Source: Eleusine coracana subsp. coracana
Lineage: Eukaryota; Streptophyta; Magnoliopsida; Poales; Poaceae
DNA length: 64,000 nt
Assembly: GCA_032690845.1 (NCBI GenBank)
Contig: CM064430.1
Coordinates: 4,822,949-4,886,948 of the forward strand
Reading direction: 5' to 3'
Under the pieces are notes generated by a model, which ran no database searches, had not been told where the DNA came from, and saw only the letters and a program-made list of their open reading frames with translations. The position numbers and the translations under genes were made by a program. Position 1 is the first letter of the stretch. The number at the start of each line of letters is the position of its first letter. Of this stretch, positions 57,278 to 64,000 are shown in pieces.

Positions 57278-57719
57278 GTGCTGTCACTAAATGCTAATAG
57301 ATTTTCTTCTAGGAATTTCTTTTTTAGATAAAGAGTATGTCTTTATTATGGTCATTTCATTCTGTTCCCGCTAACCCTCCGGGGATAAGTACTAGGGAAG
57401 GGACTTTCCCTTTTGTTTTGGAAAAGGGACTGACTTTTGGTATAGGGCTGGCCGTGAACGATGGGAGGTCAAAGAAAGAGAATTGACCTCTGAATACAGT
57501 GATCCTATGATCTAGATAGACTCCGTCCTTTTTTTTAGATAAGGGTGACTCAACTCAAGAGGGGGTGGGACCTGCAGGCATAATGCAGGCTGGAACTTGG
57601 GGAATCTTGGACAATGGGTGAAAGCCCGATCCAGCAATATCGCGTGAGTGAAGAAGGGCAGTGTCGTTTGTAAAGCTCTTTCATCGAGTGCGCGATCATG
57701 ATAGGACTTGAGGAAGAAG
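57278..57719 (+). other. Nuclear mitochondrial DNA insert (NUMT) in the LTR
   Basis: 442 bp absent from the partner LTR, where the sequence runs straight from TTCGGCC to TTCCGACTCC. Its last part is recognisable mitochondrial rRNA (see 57598-57719). The first 320 bp may be mitochondrial spacer or filler DNA, but I cannot identify it. Confidence 0.7.
57598..57719 (+). pseudogene. rrn18: Mitochondrial 18S rRNA (rrn18) fragment
   Basis: TGGGGAATCTTGGACAATGG, then GAAAGCCCGATCCAGCAATA, TCGCGTGAGTGAAGAAGG, TGTAAAGCTCTTTC and CGAGTGCGCGATCATGA. This is the small-subunit rRNA region after the 360 loop in the form known from plant mitochondria; plastid and nuclear rRNA read differently here. About 122 bp survive. 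Compared from memory with plant rrn18, most differences are C-to-T or G-to-A, as expected for organellar DNA methylated after nuclear transfer. Confidence 0.82.
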
Positions 57720-57771
57720 CTCCGACTCCACGCGGCTGATCACTGGGCCCGGACAAATTCCGGTACCAACA

Positions 57772-58860
57772 GTCTCGTGTGGCCAAGACGAGCAAACGAG
57801 TCATTGATGTGATGTTTAGCAACAGAGACATGAGAGGGAGCATGGATGGCAAGACGATGAGCCAACTCACTTCGAAGAGTTGCATATATAACTCCTACAA
57901 TTTTTCACAAATGCGCAGATTCCCCTTCACATTTTTGTGTCTTGGGCCTTGGGCTTATGCCCGGGCAGTGAGTGAGGGGATCTTTCAAACAGCTCGGAAC
58001 TGGTTGGGTCTATTCCTTTGACATCACCTTTTGCTTCTGGCTCACTTCATAGTTCATCCACAACTTTTACAAGTTTTTTCTTTTTTGGTTTGGTCAAGCA
58101 AAAAGTTTCTTTTTCTTCGGTTTGGTCAAGCAAACTTGTCTATGTTCTGATGATTTGGCGCCCGAGTTGACTTTTTTCTTGCCTCATGAACCGAATGCAT
58201 ATAAAGGCAACAATTCATTATTTCCATATCTTTTTGTTGGAATGAATTCAGCAACCTTTTAACAAGACATGAGTCACCAGTTCATATTCCAAAAACTCAA
58301 AATTAACCAGACCAAATGGAGCATATATGTTATTACCCTGTCCCAAAAACAATGTATTGACTTTGAGTGTTAATCTTTATAGCATCGAATTTATATAATT
58401 AGATTTATCATTAATTATATTTTCATTGTTTACTTTTTTAGTATCATAGATATTGATACTCTTCTCTAAAAATTACTAAAATTGCTTAGTTTCACTACAT
58501 ATTACGTCCTTGGACAGAGGGAGTATCCCTTTATAATAACTTTACAAAACGTACCAAAGTTTAGTTTCTTGAGTGATTTGATTTGGTGGTCTTCCATCAG
58601 CTTCAAAACCCTTTGGACATCGTAACGTTTTCAATATATGTCTCGTGTGGCCAGCAAACGTGCCAACAATGTGATGTTTAGGAAATTAGACATGAGAGGC
58701 AGCATGGCTGGCAAGGCGATGAGCCAACTCACTTGGAAGAGTTGCATATACCCCTACAATATTTAGCAGATTATTAAATATGCAGATTCCCTCTTAACAT
58801 TTTTGTGTCTTGGGCCTTTGGACTGACATATATATGCACATTCACAACTGTTGATGCATG
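57772..58860. repeat. Segmental duplication: end of unit 2 and unit 3
   Basis: 57772-57950 (CTCGTGTGGCCA, ATGATGTTTAGCAAC-type, GCGATGAGCCAACTCACTT, TTTTTGTGTCTTGGGCC) repeats at 58640-58820. 57990-58640 repeats unit 1. The junction between units lies at about 57960-57990. TATA-like CATATAAAGG at 58197-58206. No coding sequence. Confidence 0.78.
58336..58523. mobile_element. Stowaway-type MITE (uninterrupted copy)
   Basis: CCCTGTCCCAAAAACA left, GGACAGAGGGAG right, each flanked by TA. 188 bp, AT-rich interior. Confidence 0.65.
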
Positions 58861-59784
58861 ATCCAAATTCCAAAAGCTCACATTGAAATTTTTCATATTT
58901 CTATTTTTGTCCACTTGCGAAAAATATGCACTATATGCGGAAAGGTTTCATTGCCAATCCTTGCGATGGTGAATTTTTGTAACAAGTTGCAGCAGCCTAA
59001 AAAAAATGTTTCATTATGGTAAAAATTCCGGTTTGGCTCATTCATACGTTTGCCATTCGGCTGCTATCTGAATACGTATGCGTCTGCTTTGTTACTGAAT
59101 CTGTGCTTTTGTTCTGCCTACGATTCGATGGAGATGGTCGTATCGATCTGCTCTTCAGATGCAAATGTGTCGAAGCACTCCCACCCGCAATTTGACATTT
59201 GTGTTGTGGTCATGATAGATTCAGCTACGGTAGCAAAATGTGTCGATCCATATCACATATCTGCATATAATCAGTTTCCCAGTTAATCGCCAATAACGGG
59301 TGCCAGTGAGAGAGTAAAATAATGGCACTCCTGATTCATTCAGCAGTCAATGGCGGAGGTGAGGATAAAGTGTCGAGGGCGGCGGTAGCCACGGCGACCC
59401 GCAGGAGGACGGCACGGCCTGGACGCCAACAGCAGCGGCGGAGAAGGCCCCGTGCGTGGATCACGCCGGCGAGTGGGGAGGTCGCGGACCATGGGCCAAA
59501 CCGAGCTAAACGGACATACAACGGCCCAAATGACCGTGGACTTCAGTCAACATATTTTATGAATTGACCCCTCGTTTAGATGTCTTTTGGGTGGGTAATG
59601 TATCATTTGGCATTGAAACTTGGAAGTGCTCGAAGACCTCCATGGGCCACATGACTTTGGCCTGTTTCTTCTATTAGGAACAACAGTATACAAGATACAA
59701 ACGGATGAGGTTGCTCGAACGTCTCATTTCACATCAGTTGTCATCAGCTAGTTCATCCGTTGCATACAGTAAAACAAAAGGGAC
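58861..59784. other. No gene supported
   Basis: 59322-59567 has a GC-rich open frame (Arg-rich, MALLIHSAVNGGGED...) beginning at a plausible ATG, but without family features. It could be a first-exon relic. Confidence 0.4.
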
Positions 59785-60830
59785 GCTCCAGAGCAAGAGA
59801 ATTGCTCCGGTAGAGCTGTTTTCAAAAACAGCACGCATCTCAAAGCTCCTTAATTAATTACTATACGCCAATAAAGGTTTTAATCATTGGTACCGCAGGG
59901 GCCGGCCCTATCCTGCCCAGCCCACCCTAATACGATTCTTTGCGATGAGATCAAAACAAATATTCTGCTTCTTATCTAGCATTGGCACATTTCCCTCAAT
60001 GGGGATCAGCGATCAGTGGACGGCGGCACCACCACCGTCTTGGTGCGGCGTTGGTTGGCAGCACGGCCTCAACTTTCGCTTGGCGCAGTGCTCTGTCCAT
60101 ATTCGAACTTGCAATCGGTGTATTACTTCGTGTGTATAAGCAATCCAAATCTTTGTTTCGATGGACTGTTAGGAGTGAGTTTCGTTCATCATTCCAGTTT
60201 CAGAGATATATATATTCGAGTCGCCGGAAGCCAACATTATTTAACGCCGCATATGTTGTTTCTCATACGGTTGAAAATTTTAAGGAATTATTGGCCTCAA
60301 TGTGGTTCATGGTGTAGACTTCCATCCTAATCAAATGGGAAGCTCGGGGTTGGGGCACCTCCACCGGCTGCGAGTTGTTGTCGCCGACTCGCCGGTGAGG
60401 GACTGAGAACGAGTAACGACTACAGGTAAGTTAAAATGGCGATGTGAAAGAACGGTCTGCCGTGGAAACCCAACAGTGACTATAAGGTACTGTCTCCGGT
60501 TTTATTTTATTGACGTTGGTTAGTGCAAATTTGCACTAGCCAACGTCAACAAATAAAATTTAGAGATAGTAATACATAGTGGTTCCGATCAGGGATGCCG
60601 CCATGATGCGGCGCATCGCTAGTTTCAGTTCATCAGTAGCTTTGTTCCACCGAGGGGGATGAAACATTCTTGATCCGAAAACTATGGAAGGGGCTGAACC
60701 AGGCTGAATGGGGTAGGCCAGGGCCGAACCTAAGGATTAACGAGAATTAAATATTGTTTGATTAACTAACCTGCTTTGAGATGTGTGCAACTTTTAGAAA
60801 AAAGCTCCACCGGAGCAATTCTCCTAGAGC
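59785..60830. mobile_element. TIR element, about 1.05 kb, unclassified
   Basis: The left end GCTCCAGAGCAAGAGAATTG, then CTCCGGTAGAGCT, is the near reverse complement of the right end AGCTCCACCGGAGCAATTCT, then CCTAGAGC. No transposase; short frames only. Target duplication not evident. Confidence 0.6.
60490..60569. mobile_element. Foldback MITE (Stowaway-like), 80 bp
   Basis: CTGTCTCCGG ... TAGAGATAG flanked by TA. The centre is a near-perfect palindrome (TTGACGTTGGTTAGTGCAAA and its complement). It lies inside the TIR element 59785-60830, so it inserted later. Confidence 0.65.
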
Positions 60831-63800
60831 AATAGTCTGAGTCGAAGGATCTACTCCTATATAAAATCTATACATCAGATTTCACTTCCCCTTTTTCTGA
60901 AGGGACACAACACGTTACAACAGGTTCTTGATCACGAGACGGGTGGTATGGATGCGTCTTCAAAATTCTTCAGCTGTCCTGGAACCTCAGTCGGTGAGCA
61001 GATAAAACACATCACGTTCATTACTTCTCTTTGTTTTTTTCTTTTTTTCTTTTTCTTGTTGGACCAAGTATCCTTTGGAAATTAAGGGTCCGAGGCTTCG
61101 ACTTCGAATTTCAGAAGGGTCGCATTTCTCAAAAAACCAAACGCTACCTAGATTCAGCAACATTTTGACAAGATACGAGTCAGCCCATATTCTGAAAACG
61201 TGACTTCACAATGGTTCCGATACTCCATAGGGCATAGGGATATAGCATGAACCGTCAAGCAACTTTGGTAGGAGCAGGATGGAGCACGGTATGATCCACG
61301 TGGGCTGCTTTTCTCAAGTGCTATCTCACTTTCAGATTCTTTCTTTATTATCAGAAAACGAAAGTATGTGCGTCTTGGTTTAAGGATATGGCAAGTCAGC
61401 CCGCCTTTATCTCCAATAATACTTATCTCTCGTCCAAGACCAGAAAAAAAAGTCCAGTGGTTCTCTTTCTTCTTCAAGCATGAGAGCAACACCAAGATGA
61501 AAGACAGGAGAAGTCAAGCCTAACTCGTAAAGACCAGTAACAAATCATTGGCCAAACAGAAGTCATCACACACTTTGACAGCAATGTACAACGTGGACTT
61601 TCCATATGCGGCTTCGAGGCCGACCTAGGAACAAGGCACTGACCCAAAACGAGCTGCTCGATCCGATGCGCGTCCCGAGGTACATGCCACCTTGCTTCTT
61701 CTCCCAAGACGCGAGTCACAAACCTGTCGCAGCACACTCGAGAGAGGAGGAGGAAGCTGTTGGGTCGTTAACTGGCACGATGTTGCACGCCGCCGATAAG
61801 GAGAAAGGGAAGTTGGATGTATTCGTTTTTTTAATTAAATTTTAGTTCTGTTCTATTAAATATTGAAAGACTAAGTCTCTGTTAGATTTATCATAGTTTC
61901 TTAAAAACTAATTTTTATTTTCAGTTTTTAGAAATTAGTTTTTAAATAAAAATTGGGTGGAGATGTTGGGATCCTAATTTTTATAATCTAAACTAGCATT
62001 TTGGTATTTAATTATATTAGAATGAGACAAAAATTAATATTAGCTAGATTAAGCCATATTATAATTTTTTTAAAAACTTATAATCTGATTTATAGAAACT
62101 GACATAAAAACTGGATTATTTGGAGACCATTCAGTTTCTTAAAATAATAGAGGGTTCAAACAAGACGAAGTAATAAATATAAACTAAGAACATAACTCAT
62201 TCTATAACTTCTAAACTAAATGACAACAAATTTATTAAGCCTTATTAGATAATGATTAGACAATGCGTTGATACAGTAAATTCTCGTAACGATAACTTAA
62301 TTGAGTTAATAAAATCATCTTATAAATTAATCTTTAACTATATAATTAGTTTTATATTTAATTACTCTATTTAATATTTGAATAATTAATATAACAACAC
62401 TAAGGCTGACCGCACCGGTAACCATCATACGTTCCTGAGGAACGTTTAGCAAAAAGAATTGCTGCATCGGTCTTCTCTGTGCGGTCCGCACAGTGGTGTA
62501 AGGCCTCGCATTCGCCAAATCCAGTGGAATAGGGGAGGCACACTATGGTGTGGGGCTCGCGCCTCCTCCCGCCATCCCCATCGCAAAGGAGTGCGGTGTC
62601 GTCAGGAGGACAGAAAGAGGGCGTGCGGCGTTCGCTCCGGGAGAGAGATGGCGTATGCTCGTCCGCCGATGGGTGGGTGAGGTAGGAGAGATTAGGGAGG
62701 GAGGGAGGAAAGAGAGAGAGAGAGAGAGAGAGGAGAGAAAAAGAGAGGGGGAGAGGCTACCGTGTGGATCCTACAGAAGGGTAATTATGATAGAGGATGA
62801 AATATAGAATATAAAGTGTTGTGGTTACAAAATCCAACATATATATTATGGGCGATATCAACCCGAAGAGCTGGCAAAGCTAGAGGAAGAATACAACTAG
62901 CCAAGAAGAGAAGGAGCCGACATCAATTAATTAACCCCCTTCATGACCTCTAAGGTCTTGTATTTATAGAAAGGGGAGAAGAGGGGAATCCCTCTTCTAC
63001 CCTCGACGTATTACAAATCACTATTTTACCCTTGGTAGAGGTATAAGTACATAAATGACTTTAGGGTTACAATTGGACCAAAAGACTACATGGGCCAAAC
63101 ATGAGGTAACTGAGTCCATGAGGAGAAACAATGAGTTCCTTGAATCCTAGCTCCAATATAAAGGGTGCGGAAAAAAAAGATGCAGAGAAAAGAATATTGT
63201 TGACCAGAACAAATAGAGAATAAATTTAAATGATCATGAGTGGAGATAGCCTAAAATTTAGATCCTATAAAACAAACACATCGGTTGGTCACGGAGGCCA
63301 CGGAGGAGTATCATAAATTGGATTTTTTTTTCTTTGTGTCATCAATCATTGGCCCTGACAGCATACCAGGATGATGGATATGCATCTTCGGATTTTTGAA
63401 TTTGTTTTTGGATGTGTGTGTGAACTGAATTTCTACGGGCGGATACATGCGAACGCATTGTTTCTTTCCAAAATACTCCTCTGTTGGGGTTAGGTTTCCA
63501 GGTAGAATTTTAAATTGCTGATGATGCGCGATCTCAGTGACACCCAAGTGTCATGCACCTTATATTATTATGCTACGACGACAGTGCGTAACTATAGGTC
63601 ACGTCTATGCTCGAAATTTTCCACGGAACGATCCCTCAGACAGCGTTCACATCTCATGTCCCAGTTAATTATTGAAAAGGCAATCCACATGTAATGTATA
63701 TATAAGATATAATAAACTGGATCCACCGTATCCTTTTAATCAGTTCAATGCCACGGCAGTGGTTTCGCGGTACCTTTCGATGATGTGCCTATTTTTTCAT

Positions 63801-64000
63801 GTTGCCAATTGCGGATACCACTTCGAAACAAAGTACTTAGTCAAAGTTTTCTCTTACATCTAAAATATGCCTCGTCTTGCAACATCAGTGTCAAAAGAAG
63901 ATATACTAAATAATTAAAAGGCACTGATCGCTGTTTGCCGTACACCTTTGTGTTGCAAAGATAAAATCGTTATAAAAAAGGAAATACCCAACTGATTTTT
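60831..64000. other. No gene; relics
   Basis: 61150-61215 (ATTCAGCAACATTTTGACAA, then CCCATATTCTGAAAACG) is a fourth, decayed piece of the duplicated unit of 42.9/58.0 kb. 61600-61800 has weak coding-like composition. 62711-62732 is a GA microsatellite inside a GC-rich patch (62400-62760). 62840-63120 has an LTR-like TATTTATAGAAAGG stretch but no partner. The rest is AT-rich. Confidence 0.5.

Larger units (their letters stand above)
45616..57771 (-). mobile_element. Second Ty3-gypsy element, Tat-type, nested insertions in its 5' LTR
   Basis: LTRs 45616-46953 and 53874-57771. Target duplication GTCTC at 45611-45615 and 57772-57776. On the minus strand the order is LTR, gag, protease, RT, RNase H, second RNase H, integrase, antisense remnant, poly-G polypurine tract, LTR. 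The right LTR is nearly three times longer only because of two insertions (54286-56383 and 57278-57719). Coding is heavily interrupted. Early LTR segments differ at roughly one position in eleven by eye, so it is an old copy. Confidence 0.92.
53874..57771 (-). repeat. 5' LTR of the second Tat element, with two insertions
   Basis: Aligns with 45616-46953 over 53874-54285, 56389-57277 and 57720-57771. Immediately inside it (53873 downward on the minus strand) CGCTTTTTGGCACACCCGG occupies the primer-binding position. Confidence 0.9.

Noticed and set aside
57550..57885. Minus-strand open frame of 111 codons
   Set aside because: It crosses the mitochondrial rRNA fragment antisense and the LTR boundary, so it is not a gene.
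62840..63120. LTR-like stretch with TATTTATAGAAAGG
   Set aside because: No second copy, termini or target duplication in the window.

Overview
The window is nuclear DNA of a grass (Poaceae). The evidence is an intronless CBF5/dyskerin gene, a ZRP4-type O-methyltransferase, an HCT-like BAHD acyltransferase, Tourist- and Stowaway-type MITEs, a CACTA element with arrays of the TTTGCCGTGTG subterminal motif, Tat-lineage Ty3-gypsy elements and a plant-mitochondrial rRNA fragment. I do not name a species. Only three protein genes look intact: CBF5 (17885-19633, minus), an O-methyltransferase (37012-38395, plus, two exons) and a BAHD acyltransferase (40475-42168, minus, two exons). An F-box gene (7528-8779, plus) is complete in outline but carries two frameshifts.

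Layout. 1-5.9 kb: a degenerate Ty1-copia element (655-5897) with 168-bp LTRs and a 5-bp target duplication has split a small membrane-protein gene on the minus strand. 6.9-7.2 kb: a Tourist-like MITE. 7.5-8.8 kb: the F-box pseudogene. 8.9-11.5 kb: a 5'-truncated LINE with a 16-bp target duplication. 13.6-15.6 kb: a non-autonomous CACTA element, next to a relic of a second BAHD gene (15.8-16.2 kb). 17.9-19.9 kb: CBF5 and its promoter, which has a telo-box and TGGGCY (site II) motifs. 20.4-22.8 kb: MITE, SINE-like and poly-C relics.

22.8-33.6 kb: a Tat-lineage gypsy element on the minus strand with a second RNase H and an antisense gene that has its own promoter and introns. Its far LTR is truncated, and it abuts half a MITE. 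33.8-37 kb: short tandem duplications but no convincing gene. 37-42.2 kb: the O-methyltransferase and BAHD pair, in convergent orientation, separated by a PIF-like element loaded with proline-type minisatellite DNA. 42.2-43.2 kb: an inverted-repeat MITE in the BAHD leader, then a segmentally duplicated non-coding unit.

45.6-57.8 kb: a second Tat-lineage element with 1.34-kb LTRs. Its 5' LTR has been invaded by a 2.1-kb TG...CA element and by a piece of mitochondrial DNA containing part of rrn18. 57.8-64 kb: further copies of the duplicated unit, small MITEs and relics, with no gene I can defend.

The history reads as layers. Duplication around a BAHD locus left one functional gene and several decayed pieces. 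Retroelements and MITEs then landed in these copies, and some were themselves hit later. The O-methyltransferase and BAHD genes could act on related phenylpropanoid-type substrates, but that link is inference from adjacency. No prokaryotic-type system such as CRISPR or an operon is present. The least ordinary items are the antisense genes inside both Tat elements, the TG...CA elements carrying repeated ACGGAACTTCCGT palindromes, the mitochondrial rRNA patch inside an LTR, and the promoter-proximal repeats at the two metabolic genes.
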